NCBI GenBank assembly: GCA_023386345.1
Contig: JAEWJT010000016.1
Coordinates: 1 to 64,000, forward strand
Source of the DNA: Bacillota bacterium
GTDB taxonomy: Bacteria > Bacillota > Clostridia > Tissierellales > Sedimentibacteraceae
Direction: 5' to 3'
Length of the DNA: 64,000 bases
Shown: positions 16,508 through 24,978 of the stretch, piece after piece
How positions within the stretch are numbered: position 1 is the stretch's first letter
Layout: each line of letters starts with the position of its first letter
Program-made: the position numbers and the translations under genes
The notes under the pieces: generated by a model
The model's database searches: none
What the model saw: only the letters and a program-made list of their open reading frames with translations
What the model was told of the DNA's origin: nothing

Positions 16508-17092
16508 ATGAAAAAAATTGTTTTAGCTTCGGCTTCACCGAGACGTAAGGAAATATTAGAACAAATAGGATTAAGCTTTGACATAGTTCCTAGTACTTGC
16601 AGTGAAGTGATTACAAAGAATGTACCAAAAGATATTGTTGAAGAATTAGCTTGCCAAAAAGCACAGGAAATATTTGAAAAAGTAGGCGAATCATCTATTG
16701 TTATAGGAGCAGATACAATTGTTGTATCAAATAACAAAATAATGGGAAAGCCAAAAGATGAAGAAGATGCTTTTAATATGCTTAATGAATTACAAGCCAA
16801 TACACATGTTGTATATACTGGAGTCTGTGTGTTTGTGAAAGAAAACAAGATGATAAAAAAGCTAGTGTTTTCTGAAGCAACAAATGTCAGTATGTATCCA
16901 ATAAGTAAAAAGCAAATACTTGATTATATAGCTACAAAAGAGCCTATGGATAAGGCGGGAGCTTATGCAGTTCAAGGCAAATTTGCTATTTACATTAAAA
17001 AAATAGATGGTGACTATAATAATGTTGTAGGTCTGCCGATAGCAAGACTATATAATGAAATGCTAAATATTGGAATTAATCTAATTGGATAA
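16508..17092 (+). CDS. maf: Maf family nucleoside triphosphate pyrophosphatase
   Basis: A 194-residue Maf protein, a cytosolic pyrophosphatase of the ITPase fold that removes dTTP/UTP and modified nucleotides from the pool and is linked to septum control. Motifs are ASASPRRKEIL at residues 7-17 (substrate phosphate binding), GADTIV with the metal-binding Asp near 68, and DKAGAYAVQG near 152-161. A full-length member of the family. No strong ribosome site is visible before the ATG (ATTGATAAATAA), so translation may depend on the preceding gene. A strong terminator follows. Confidence 0.9.
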   Translation: MKKIVLASASPRRKEILEQIGLSFDIVPSTCSEVITKNVPKDIVEELACQKAQEIFEKVGESSIVIGADTIVVSNNKIMGKPKDEEDAFNMLNELQANTHVVYTGVCVFVKENKMIKKLVFSEATNVSMYPISKKQILDYIATKEPMDKAGAYAVQGKFAIYIKKIDGDYNNVVGLPIARLYNEMLNIGINLIG

Positions 17093-17111
17093 TATAAAAT
17101 AATAAATAAGC

Positions 17112-17149
17112 CTGCTGCAATAGCAATTATCAATATGCCATTGCAGCAG
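17112..17149 (+). terminator. Terminator after maf
   Basis: Stem CTGCTGCAAT/ATTGCAGCAG with an 18-base loop, followed by ATTTTATTTTA. Confidence 0.85.
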
Positions 17150-17195
17150 ATTTTATTTTAATTATAGCTATTTTATAGCATTTACAAAATAATTC

Positions 17196-17254
17196 TTGAC
17201 AAAACAGTTTGCAAATTGCAAACTATATTTATGACAGTTTATAAGTTGTAGGCT
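17196..17254 (+). promoter_or_regulatory. Promoter region with two tandem operator-like sites
   Basis: A TTGACA (17196-17201) is followed by a perfect 19-bp inverted repeat (17206-17224, AGTTTGCAA-A-TTGCAAACT). A second, degenerate copy (17236-17254, 13 of 19 identical) starts exactly 30 bases later. A candidate -10 box TATAAG (17240-17245) lies in the second copy, with TTGCAA 18 bases before it. Two sites three helical turns apart suggest a dimeric repressor binding the promoter of the downstream gene; the regulator is not identified. Confidence 0.6.
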
Positions 17255-17341
17255 ATAAAAGATTTTTGGTTAAAAAATTGTAATGAAAATTATCTTAATA
17301 AAATATAGAGTCAAAATAACATTATAAGGAAGGTAGATATT

Positions 17342-18112
17342 ATGAAATCAGGAATTTTTAACTGGTTCGGGTATGTATTGCCAATTGAAGACAGACTTAA
17401 AATGATAAAAGAAGCAGGTTTTGATAATGTAATGCTCTGGTGGGAAGATGAAGACTATCCATACTTTAGAGATAAGAAAACTTTTGTTTCACTTGCAAAA
17501 GAATTTGGATTAGGAGTTGATAATATACATCTGCCATATGAAGATTGCAATTTGCTTTGGAGCGATAAAACATCGGAAAGAGAAGCTCATGTCAACGAAG
17601 TTATTAAATATTTAGAAGGCTGCAAGTCCTCCGGTGCTGAAAAAGTAGTATTACATACTAACAGAAGCAGCTTATCTGATGTAGACTATAAAAATGGATA
17701 TAAATCATTTGATAAAATAATTAATTTTGCAGAAGATATCAAAATAAAGGTAGCAGTAGAAAACACACGAAAATTCAACTATACAGAATTTATTTTAAAT
17801 GAATTTAACTCAAAATACCTTGGATTTTGCTACGATTCATCCCATGATTTCATAGATGGAGAAAGCAAGGGCGAAATTCTAAACAAATGGAAAAACAGAC
17901 TGTTTTGTGTTCATCTGTCTGACAATGATGGAACAGACGACAAGCATTGGCTTCCAAGAAAAGGTATTGTTGATTTTAAATCAATTGTTAGCACAATAAA
18001 AACAACATCATGCGACAGCCTATCAATGGAAGTATATCCATCGGAAGAAGAAAAGAAGTTATCACCAGCAGAATTTTTAAAGATTGCTTATGAAGTGAAT
18101 AGGGGCTTGTAA
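17342..18112 (+). CDS. Sugar phosphate isomerase/epimerase (AP endonuclease 2-like TIM barrel)
   Basis: A 256-residue TIM-barrel protein of the xylose-isomerase-like family. Candidate metal ligands appear in the usual order: NIHLPYE, AVENTR, CYDSSHD, VHLSDND and SMEVYPS. Members isomerise or epimerise small sugars, inositol derivatives or hydroxypyruvate, or act as endonuclease IV relatives; the substrate is not clear. Begins at an ATG after AAGGAAGG. It is a single gene behind the operator-like repeats at 17206-17254, so it is probably inducible. A bidirectional terminator follows. Confidence 0.78.
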   Translation: MKSGIFNWFGYVLPIEDRLKMIKEAGFDNVMLWWEDEDYPYFRDKKTFVSLAKEFGLGVDNIHLPYEDCNLLWSDKTSEREAHVNEVIKYLEGCKSSGAEKVVLHTNRSSLSDVDYKNGYKSFDKIINFAEDIKIKVAVENTRKFNYTEFILNEFNSKYLGFCYDSSHDFIDGESKGEILNKWKNRLFCVHLSDNDGTDDKHWLPRKGIVDFKSIVSTIKTTSCDSLSMEVYPSEEEKKLSPAEFLKIAYEVNRGL

Positions 18113-18141
18113 GATTAGCCGTTATGATAATTAAATGATAG

Positions 18142-18181
18142 AAAAAATGATTACACTGTCGATACAGAGTAATCATTTTTT
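18142..18181. terminator. Bidirectional terminator
   Basis: Thirteen-base-pair outer stem (18142-18154 with 18169-18181, core ATGATTAC) plus an inner CTGT/ACAG stem. A-run and T-run flank it on both strands, between convergent genes. Confidence 0.88.
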
Positions 18182-18209
18182 TATTAAATTACAAGTAAAT
18201 TGTTATTTT

Positions 18210-18872
18210 CTAACTTTGAACAATATTTATACCTGAGTTTTTCATATCGTATAGTGCGAGAACATGTTCTAATTCTCGGTTGTGAACACCATCTATATCA
18301 AATGTGTCTATCAAATTTTCAATTAAAAAAATATTTGCATCTATATCCTTCTCTTCTAAATATTTTTTCATAGTCTTTGAAAAATCTCTAATACATATAT
18401 CTGTTACACAGCCAGTAACCAATATATTTTTAACATTAAAATCAAGTAATTCAAGAGGATTTTTTGCTAAAAAGGAATTAGTTGAATTTTTCTCTATCTT
18501 AATAATAGATTTTATTTGCTTAAGTTCATCTATCAATTCAGCCTCATGAGTACCAGCAAGGCAATGCGCAGGGAAACTTTTAAATTCAGTGCTGTTTTCA
18601 CTATGCGTATCAGCATATGCAATTATAGGTATTTTTAATTCTTCACATTTTTTTGCTAGGTCAAAAATTCCAGATGCTATTTTATCGACATATGGGCTGC
18701 TTAAAGCTCCTTCACGAACAAAGCCATTAACCATATCAATAATTACAAGCACAGTTTCTTTAGCATTAAAATTTTCTATAGATATCTGCTCAATATCATT
18801 ATTTACATAGTCGATGAAATTGCTAAATGTTTTTTCCATCTCGTTTATTGTTTTAATTTTATCTACTTTCAT
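18210..18872 (-). CDS. Isochorismatase-like cysteine hydrolase
   Basis: A 220-residue protein of the nicotinamidase/isochorismatase fold. Residues VIIDMVNGF (catalytic aspartate, near 44), a lysine in the KIEKNSTNSF region and TGCVTDIC (catalytic cysteine near 155) give the expected triad. The family includes nicotinamidase, which feeds NAD salvage, and ureidoacrylate or isochorismate hydrolases; the exact substrate is not certain. The length and HSENSTEFKSFPAHCLAGTH loop are closest to nicotinamidase-like members. Start behind TTGGAGG. Upstream is a 15-bp palindrome that may be an operator. Confidence 0.8.
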   Translation of the reverse strand: MKVDKIKTINEMEKTFSNFIDYVNNDIEQISIENFNAKETVLVIIDMVNGFVREGALSSPYVDKIASGIFDLAKKCEELKIPIIAYADTHSENSTEFKSFPAHCLAGTHEAELIDELKQIKSIIKIEKNSTNSFLAKNPLELLDFNVKNILVTGCVTDICIRDFSKTMKKYLEEKDIDANIFLIENLIDTFDIDGVHNRELEHVLALYDMKNSGINIVQS

Positions 18873-18899
18873 TCAAATTTAAACCTCCAAGATTATATT

Positions 18900-18914
18900 T
18901 CAAGTTTCACTTGA
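18900..18914 (-). promoter_or_regulatory. Palindrome at the isochorismatase promoter
   Basis: Perfect inverted repeat TCAAGT-TTC-ACTTGA directly upstream of a TATAAT-like box on the minus strand. A possible operator; the regulator is unknown. Confidence 0.4.
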
Positions 18915-19242
18915 GTTTTATTATAACATAGTCTGTGCTAGAAAGTCTTTTTACAAAAGACTTACAAGACGTTTAAAATATTCTAAATATATTATAACAT
19001 ATTTTTTCCAATATTACATCTTAAAAAATAATATAAAAATTTTCATGTAATTATATTAATAATACATTGAAATTTAAACAACTCAATTAACGCTTTAGTA
19101 AAAAAAATGACAACTCAATTACTACTTGCTTCAAAATTTTTAAAATAGATGTTATCCTTACACCATAGTTTAAACTACAAGAGAACATCTGCGAGAGATG
19201 AGTATTATATATGTTGAATTTAGAAAGGAAGTGAGATAGAAT
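18915..19242. other. Intergenic region with direct repeats and a hairpin
   Basis: Apart from promoter-like AT-rich DNA this stretch has an 11-bp direct repeat CAACTCAATTA (19079-19089 and 19111-19121, 32 bp apart). It also has a hairpin AGATGTT/AACATCT (19147-19153 with 19184-19190) enclosing the 12-bp palindrome TAGTTTAAACTA (19166-19177). The hairpin precedes the small gene at 19243. No further gene was found. Confidence 0.4.
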
Positions 19243-19425
19243 ATGAGAAATTCGAAGATAAGAGTAAAGGAATTATTAAGTCCAAATGCTATTCAGTATT
19301 TATCTAAACATGAAATTTCGGATATTATTGGAAATTATAGAAAAGAAGATTTTTGTGTTGACAAGAAGAATTATAATAACTTAAGTTTTTTAAACTTCTT
19401 TGCATTATTACAAGTAGAAGTATAA
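19243..19425 (+). CDS. Small hypothetical protein, 60 residues
   Basis: I do not recognise this product. The 60-residue frame starts MRNSKIRVKELLS, is basic at the N-terminus and ends in a hydrophobic stretch SFLNFFALLQVEV. An AAGGAAGTGAG ribosome site lies about 9 bases before the ATG, which favours a real gene. It stands in front of the two XRE regulators, about 160 bases from the first, and could be part of that unit. The phrase NAIQYLSKHEISDIIGNYRKEDF looks like an amphipathic helical segment. Could be a chance frame. Confidence 0.45.
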   Translation: MRNSKIRVKELLSPNAIQYLSKHEISDIIGNYRKEDFCVDKKNYNNLSFLNFFALLQVEV

Positions 19426-19481
19426 ATAAAGTCATAATTAATATAGCTATTAAATTTGAGAAATATATGATATGCTATATA

Positions 19482-19542
19482 GTGCTAATGCTTACTTAAA
19501 AGCCTTATTGAAACATTGAGATATCACACCAAGCATTAGTAC
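19482..19542 (+). repeat. Stem-loop upstream of the first XRE gene
   Basis: Twelve-base-pair stem GTGCTAATGCTT / AAGCATTAGTAC (one G-U pair as RNA) with a 37-base loop, ending 40 bases before the XRE start. It is not followed by a T-run, so it could be a leader structure or a DNA operator. Confidence 0.4.
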
Positions 19543-19582
19543 CAAAAGAATTTCGAAAAAAATTAATATGGAGGATTTAATC

Positions 19583-20506
19583 ATGTTTCAAACAAAAAAC
19601 ACAGGACTTAAAATATCTCAATTAAGAAAAGAGAAAAATATTACACAGATGGAGCTTGCCGATTTGATGGGAGTTAGCTATCAAGCAGTAAGTAACTGGG
19701 AGAGAGGCAATTCTATGCCTGATATATCAAAGCTGCCTGAATTATCAGAAATTTTGGGAGTAAGCATAGATGACTTATTGAATGATGGAAAGCCTTTAGA
19801 GTTGGTTAAAAATATAATAAAAGGAACAGAAGATGAATATATAGAGGAAGAAAAAATATCTATAGATACTGTAGCAGAGGTTGCTCCAATACTAAAACCT
19901 GTGCAAACTGATAAAATCGTAGATAGAGTAATAAAAGTGAACGAGGGAAATAAAGAGGCTATAAACTTTAATGATATAATGGCAATTGCACCATTTTTAA
20001 GCAGAGAAAAGGTTGATATGCTAGTTTTGAACTCTTATTCAAGTAATGATATACATGAACTTGTTGCACTAGCTCCATTTGTGAGCAGAAATGTTTTAGA
20101 TAAATTTGCAGAAGAAGCGTCATCAAATGGAAAATTGTCTGATCTTATAGGATTAGCACCATTTTTAAGCAGAGATGTTTTAGATAAGTTAGCTCTTAAG
20201 TATTATGATAATGAAGACTTAGACAAAATTATTGCTTTTGCACCATTTATAAGGAGAGAAACACTAAATAAATTAGCAGCTACAGCTTTTAAAAATGGCA
20301 ACATAAAACAGCTTGTACCTTTCGCACCATTTTTAGGAAGAGATACTTTAAGTGAGTTAGTTTTAAATTCTTCTGATAAGATGGATAAATCTGCACTTAT
20401 GTCATTGGCTCCATTTATAAAACGTGAGACATTAAATAAAATAGTTGATGAATATGTTTATAATCATGGTCTTAAAGATATAAAAGAGATTATTCCATTT
20501 TTATAA
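19583..20506 (+). CDS. XRE family regulator with solenoid repeats (APFLSR type)
   Basis: A 307-residue protein. Residues 1-65 form a Cro/C1-type helix-turn-helix (ITQMELADLMGVSYQAVSNWERG). After a linker come six repeats of about 30 residues, each centred on APF(L/I/V)xRexLxKL, which look like short helical-hairpin solenoid units. The start is the ATG at 19583 behind GGAGG; an upstream in-frame ATG at 19568 overlaps that site. The next gene encodes a close paralogue whose DNA-binding half is nearly identical but whose repeats differ. DNA binding is inferred from the domain; the solenoid probably binds a partner or acts in oligomerisation. Targets are unknown. Confidence 0.75.
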   Translation: MFQTKNTGLKISQLRKEKNITQMELADLMGVSYQAVSNWERGNSMPDISKLPELSEILGVSIDDLLNDGKPLELVKNIIKGTEDEYIEEEKISIDTVAEVAPILKPVQTDKIVDRVIKVNEGNKEAINFNDIMAIAPFLSREKVDMLVLNSYSSNDIHELVALAPFVSRNVLDKFAEEASSNGKLSDLIGLAPFLSRDVLDKLALKYYDNEDLDKIIAFAPFIRRETLNKLAATAFKNGNIKQLVPFAPFLGRDTLSELVLNSSDKMDKSALMSLAPFIKRETLNKIVDEYVYNHGLKDIKEIIPFL

Positions 20507-20583
20507 GATTGAAAGAAAATTAAATCTAATAAAGCTTTAAGCCTTTAAAATATTTGAAAAGTTTTTGATTACAGGAGGAAAAA

Positions 20584-21648
20584 ATGTTTGATATAAGAAA
20601 TATAGGAAAGAAAATTGCTGATTTTAGAAAAGCAAATAATATAACACAGATGGAGCTTGCTGATTTGATGGGAGTTAGTTATCAGGCAGTTAGCAATTGG
20701 GAGAGAGGTAACTCTATGCCAGATATCACTAAACTTCCGGATTTGGCAAAGATATTCAACACAAGTATAGATGAGTTGTTGTCTGAAGAAAAGTCGCTTA
20801 ATCTTATAAAAAATGTGATAGATGGCAAAGAGGGCAGTTACATAGAAGAAGAAAATGTATCAATTAAAAATGTTGCCGATATTGCACCAATATTAAAACC
20901 ATCGCAAACAGAAACTATGATTGACAAGGTTATAGATAATAACAAGGGAAAAGTTACAATTAGAGAAATATCAGAAATTGCAGGTTCTATAGATGATAGT
21001 TTTCTATATAAGCTAATAAGTCAAATAGATGAAAAATACACAATAAAAGACTTATGTGAGCTTGCTCCGCACTTAGATGAGGATGATTTATATAAGCTTA
21101 TAAAACAGTCAAGTGAAAAATTTAGTATAGATGATTTGTGTCAAATAGCTCCGCATCTAGATGAAAGTAACTTATATAAATTGGTATCAAAAGCTATAGA
21201 ATACAATGGTGTCGATGGATTAGAAAAAATAGCTCCACATTTAGATGGAGATGATCTTGCTGAGCTAGTCAAACATGTTGATGATTCTAACATGATAGTT
21301 AAGCTAGCACCTCATCTTGACGAAGATGCTCTTAGTGAAATAGCTGAAAAGATTGATGATTTAAAACTAATAGTAAAGTTAGCACCTAATATGGATGAAG
21401 ATGCACTATACAGAATAGCGAAAAAAGCACTGGATAGCGGAAACGCATACGAAATAGTAAAATTAGCACCTTTTATGGACGAAGAAGACCTTGGAGACTT
21501 AGCGATGAGGGCTGCAAAAGCTGATAATGTAGATTTAGTAACAAGCCTTGCACCATATTTAGATAGTGATAATCTGCAAGATATAGCAGAGGTGATAATT
21601 AAAAAACGCGGTGTAAATGGCATAAAGGGTATAGTATCATTTTTATAG
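20584..21648 (+). CDS. XRE family regulator with solenoid repeats (APHLDE type)
   Basis: A 354-residue paralogue of the preceding gene. The helix-turn-helix (residues 1-65) matches its neighbour almost residue for residue through the recognition helix, so both may bind the same operator. The C-terminal part has about eight repeats of 27-33 residues with the consensus APHLDEDxLYKL, more acidic than the APFLSR repeats next door. It lies 77 bases downstream behind an AGGAGG site, in probable cotranscription. Acidic and basic repeat sets on the two proteins could allow hetero-pairing, which is my inference. A bidirectional terminator follows. Confidence 0.75.
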   Translation: MFDIRNIGKKIADFRKANNITQMELADLMGVSYQAVSNWERGNSMPDITKLPDLAKIFNTSIDELLSEEKSLNLIKNVIDGKEGSYIEEENVSIKNVADIAPILKPSQTETMIDKVIDNNKGKVTIREISEIAGSIDDSFLYKLISQIDEKYTIKDLCELAPHLDEDDLYKLIKQSSEKFSIDDLCQIAPHLDESNLYKLVSKAIEYNGVDGLEKIAPHLDGDDLAELVKHVDDSNMIVKLAPHLDEDALSEIAEKIDDLKLIVKLAPNMDEDALYRIAKKALDSGNAYEIVKLAPFMDEEDLGDLAMRAAKADNVDLVTSLAPYLDSDNLQDIAEVIIKKRGVNGIKGIVSFL

Positions 21649-21661
21649 TTCCCTGCCATAA

Positions 21662-21691
21662 AAAAATCCGAGCCTTAAGACTCGGATTTTT
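21662..21691. terminator. Bidirectional terminator
   Basis: Eleven-base-pair stem AAAAATCCGAG/CTCGGATTTTT with an 8-base loop between the convergent XRE and cold-shock genes. Confidence 0.9.
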
Positions 21692-21700
21692 ATTGTTTGG

Positions 21701-21901
21701 TTATATTCTAGTAACGTTAGTAGCTTGTGGTCCTTTGTTGCCTTGAGTAATTTCAAAGCTAACTGATTGACCTTCTTCTAATGATTTGAATCCATCTCCT
21801 TGAATTGATGAGAAATGAACGAAAATGTCATCTCCACCTTTCACTGTAATAAATCCAAATCCTTTTTCTGCGTTAAACCATTTAACTGTACCTGTATTCA
21901 T
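21701..21901 (-). CDS. csp: Cold-shock protein
   Basis: A 66-residue CspA-type single-stranded nucleic acid binding protein. RNP1 (KGFGFI, residues 13-18) and RNP2 (DIFVHF, residues 25-30) are intact. It acts as an RNA chaperone in the cytoplasm. An AGGAGG ribosome site lies 7 bases before the ATG. A promoter (TTGTAA/TATAAA) lies just 40-65 bases upstream, so the leader is short, unlike the long cold-sensitive leaders of E. coli cspA. Full-length for the family. Confidence 0.95.
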   Translation of the reverse strand: MNTGTVKWFNAEKGFGFITVKGGDDIFVHFSSIQGDGFKSLEEGQSVSFEITQGNKGPQATNVTRI

Positions 21902-21938
21902 TGGGTACCTCCTAATTTTTTATTATACTCAAATGCTA

Positions 21939-21967
21939 TTTATAATAAAAATCACATATTTTTACAA
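21939..21967 (-). promoter_or_regulatory. Promoter of the cold-shock gene
   Basis: Minus-strand TTGTAA (21967-21962), 17-base spacer and TATAAA (21944-21939). Confidence 0.55.
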
Positions 21968-22365
21968 ATCATATAAACAAATAATTATATAATCTCTAAA
22001 AACATGTGATATCCATATATACATCTGTAATACTTTTCTAATAATAACATAAATGTTTATGTATGTCAACAACTTTTTTAAATTTATTTTAAAATAAAAA
22101 TTGCAACATTAGATACCAACTTTTTTATAATTTATTTAGTATAATAAACATCACTTAATATCTTAAAATCTTGTAAATAACCTCATAATAGGATTTAACT
22201 CTATAAGTCAATTATACCACCTTAAATAAATCTTAATTTTTTGGAAAATATATAAATAAATTTTAAAATACTACTTGATTTTTGGAAAAATAGAGTTATA
22301 ATAAATTAAAGGTCAAAGAAAGTCAAAGTCAAAATATATAATAATAAAGAAAGGAATGAGATTAT
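21968..22365 (+). promoter_or_regulatory. clpB upstream region with SigA promoter and CtsR box
   Basis: The plus-strand promoter is TTGATT (22275-22280), 16-base spacer and TATAAT (22297-22302). A CtsR operator, GGTCAAA-GAA-AGTCAAA, follows at 22311-22327; it fits the known tandem heptamer rule (A/G)GTCAAA-NAN-(A/G)GTCAAA. A third partial heptamer GTCAAAA abuts it. Repressor bound there would block transcription at or just after the start point. The remaining roughly 300 bases are AT-rich with no gene. Confidence 0.85.
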
Positions 22366-24978
22366 ATGAATACACAAAAATTTACACAAAAATCCTTAGA
22401 AGCGATACAATCAGCTCATAATATTGCTGTACAAAATCAAAATGCACAGATAGAGCAAGAACATTTGCTTTATGCACTTTTAACACAGGAAAATGGTCTT
22501 GTCTCTGAACTTTTTAAGAAAATGAATATAGATATTTCCTCTTTAAGAGAAACTGTTGAAAATTTAATAAACAACAAACCAAGAGTATCAGGACCAGCTA
22601 GAGAAGCAGGCTCTGTGTATGTTTCACAAGATGTAGACAAAGTTCTGTCATCAGCGCAAGCACAGGCAACAAGAATGAAAGATGATTTTATATCAGTTGA
22701 GCATATCATGATATGCCTGATAGAGAGTCCTAATTCAAAAATAAAGGAAGTATTTAAGCAATTTGGCATTGAAAAAAATAAATTCCTTGATGTTTTAATG
22801 TCAGTTCGAGGAAATACTAATGTAACGACAGATACACCAGAGGACACATATGATGTTTTAGCAAAATATGGTCAAGACTTAGTTGAACTTGCGAAAAATC
22901 AAAAGCTCGACCCAGTGATAGGAAGAGATTCTGAGATTAGAAACACAATTAGAATATTATCAAGAAAAACAAAGAACAATCCAGTTTTAATTGGAGAGCC
23001 TGGTGTTGGTAAAACAGCTATTGCAGAGGGTTTGGCACTTAGGATAGTAAGAGGTGATGTTCCTAGCAATCTAAAAGACAGAAAAATATTCTCTCTTGAT
23101 ATGGGAGCATTGGTTGCAGGTGCAAAATTTAGAGGTGAGTTTGAGGAAAGACTCAAATCTGTACTGATGGAAATTAAAAAAAGTGAAGGCAAAATAATAT
23201 TATTCATTGATGAGCTTCATACAATAGTCGGTGCGGGTAAAGCAGATGGAGCAATGGATGCAGGCAATTTGTTAAAACCAATGCTTGCCAGAGGAGAATT
23301 ACACTGTATAGGTGCGACAACTCTTGATGAATACAGAAAATATATAGAAAAGGATGCGGCACTTGAAAGGCGTTTCCAACCTGTAATGATAGATGAACCA
23401 AGCGTGGAGGACACTATATCAATATTAAGAGGATTAAAGGAACGCTATGAAGTATATCATGGCGTAAAAATTCAAGACCAAGCCTTAATTGCAGCGGCAA
23501 CACTTTCTAATAGATATATTTCGGATAGATTTTTACCGGATAAGGCAATAGACCTTGTTGATGAAGCATGTGCATTAATCAAAACAGAGATGGATTCTAT
23601 GCCTACTGAACTAGATGAAATATCACGTAAAATAATGCAGCACGAGATAGAAGAAGCTGCCTTGAAAAAAGAAAATGATAATTTATCTAAGGCTCATTTA
23701 GAAGAAATTCAAAAAGAATTAGCAGATATGAGAGCTGAATTTAACGAAATGAAAGCTAAATGGGAAAATGAAAAGAATGCAATTTCAAAGGTGCAAAAAT
23801 TAAGAGAAGAATTAGAAAAAGTAAATCTTGAAATAGAAAAGGCACAGAGAAGCTATGACTTAAACAAAGCAGCTGAATTAAAATACGGTAAACTTCCGCA
23901 ATTACAAAAAGAATTGGAGGAGGAAGAGCGAATAGCTGAGCATGTAGAAAATTCTAAAAGCTTGCTAAGAGATAGGGTAACAGAGGAAGAAATTGCGAAA
24001 ATTGTAGCCAGATGGACTGGTATACCTGTATCTAAGCTCATGGAGGGTGAAAGAGAAAAAATACTTGGACTTGAGGATATACTACACAAAAGAGTTATTG
24101 GTCAGGACGAGGCAGTTGAAAAGGTAAGCGAAGCAATTATTCGTTCAAGAGCAGGTATTCAGGACCCCAGAAAACCGATAGGCTCATTCTTGTTCTTGGG
24201 ACCTACAGGAGTTGGTAAGACAGAGCTTGCCAAAACACTTTCAGAAACATTGTTTGATGATGAAAAAAGTATAGTAAGAATTGATATGAGTGAATACATG
24301 GAAAAATATTCAGTGTCAAGATTGATTGGAGCACCTCCAGGATATGTAGGATACGAGGAGGGTGGTCAGCTTACAGAGGCTGTGAGAAGAAAGCCGTACT
24401 CAGTTATATTGTTTGACGAGATAGAAAAGGCGCATCCAGATGTATTCAATGTTTTATTGCAAGTTTTGGATGATGGACGAGTTACCGATTCACAGGGGAG
24501 AACAGTGGATTTTAAAAATACTATTATTATTTTGACATCAAATATTGGTTCGTCATATATATTGGAGGGTATAAATAATAATGGAACGATTAGCGAGGAA
24601 GCTAAGGAAAATGTATATAGAATCCTTCGTCAGCAGTTTAGACCTGAATTTTTGAATAGACTTGATGAAATAGTATTTTATAAGCCTCTTGAGAAGAAAG
24701 AAATATATAAAATTGTTGATTTAATGCTTGAGGACTTGCAAAAACGTTTAAAAGATAAACAATTGACAGTAGAATTAAGCGATAAAGCAAAAAATTATAT
24801 TGTCGATGAAGGATATGATCCAGTATATGGAGCAAGACCATTAAAAAGATTTATACAAAGCAGGGTTGAAACCTTGATAGCTAAAATAATTATAAAAGGT
24901 GATATCAAGCAAGGAGATGCTTTAATAGTGGATTACGATGGTGAAAAACTGGTAGTTAAAGAAAGGAAAGATTTATAA
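22366..24978 (+). CDS. clpB: ATP-dependent chaperone ClpB
   Basis: An 870-residue Hsp100 disaggregase. In order: an N-terminal double Clp repeat (1-150), AAA-1 with GEPGVGKT at 210-217, a long coiled-coil middle domain (about 395-530, full propeller length as in ClpB and not ClpC), AAA-2 with GPTGVGKT at 612-619, and a C-terminal D2-small domain. It has no ClpP-binding tripeptide loop that I can see, as expected for ClpB. It works with DnaK to dissolve aggregates. It is the first gene of the CtsR-controlled operon and overlaps ctsR by one base. A class with clpB heading the mcsAB-clpC operon is less usual than in Bacillus, which lacks clpB. Confidence 0.95.
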   Translation: MNTQKFTQKSLEAIQSAHNIAVQNQNAQIEQEHLLYALLTQENGLVSELFKKMNIDISSLRETVENLINNKPRVSGPAREAGSVYVSQDVDKVLSSAQAQATRMKDDFISVEHIMICLIESPNSKIKEVFKQFGIEKNKFLDVLMSVRGNTNVTTDTPEDTYDVLAKYGQDLVELAKNQKLDPVIGRDSEIRNTIRILSRKTKNNPVLIGEPGVGKTAIAEGLALRIVRGDVPSNLKDRKIFSLDMGALVAGAKFRGEFEERLKSVLMEIKKSEGKIILFIDELHTIVGAGKADGAMDAGNLLKPMLARGELHCIGATTLDEYRKYIEKDAALERRFQPVMIDEPSVEDTISILRGLKERYEVYHGVKIQDQALIAAATLSNRYISDRFLPDKAIDLVDEACALIKTEMDSMPTELDEISRKIMQHEIEEAALKKENDNLSKAHLEEIQKELADMRAEFNEMKAKWENEKNAISKVQKLREELEKVNLEIEKAQRSYDLNKAAELKYGKLPQLQKELEEEERIAEHVENSKSLLRDRVTEEEIAKIVARWTGIPVSKLMEGEREKILGLEDILHKRVIGQDEAVEKVSEAIIRSRAGIQDPRKPIGSFLFLGPTGVGKTELAKTLSETLFDDEKSIVRIDMSEYMEKYSVSRLIGAPPGYVGYEEGGQLTEAVRRKPYSVILFDEIEKAHPDVFNVLLQVLDDGRVTDSQGRTVDFKNTIIILTSNIGSSYILEGINNNGTISEEAKENVYRILRQQFRPEFLNRLDEIVFYKPLEKKEIYKIVDLMLEDLQKRLKDKQLTVELSDKAKNYIVDEGYDPVYGARPLKRFIQSRVETLIAKIIIKGDIKQGDALIVDYDGEKLVVKERKDL

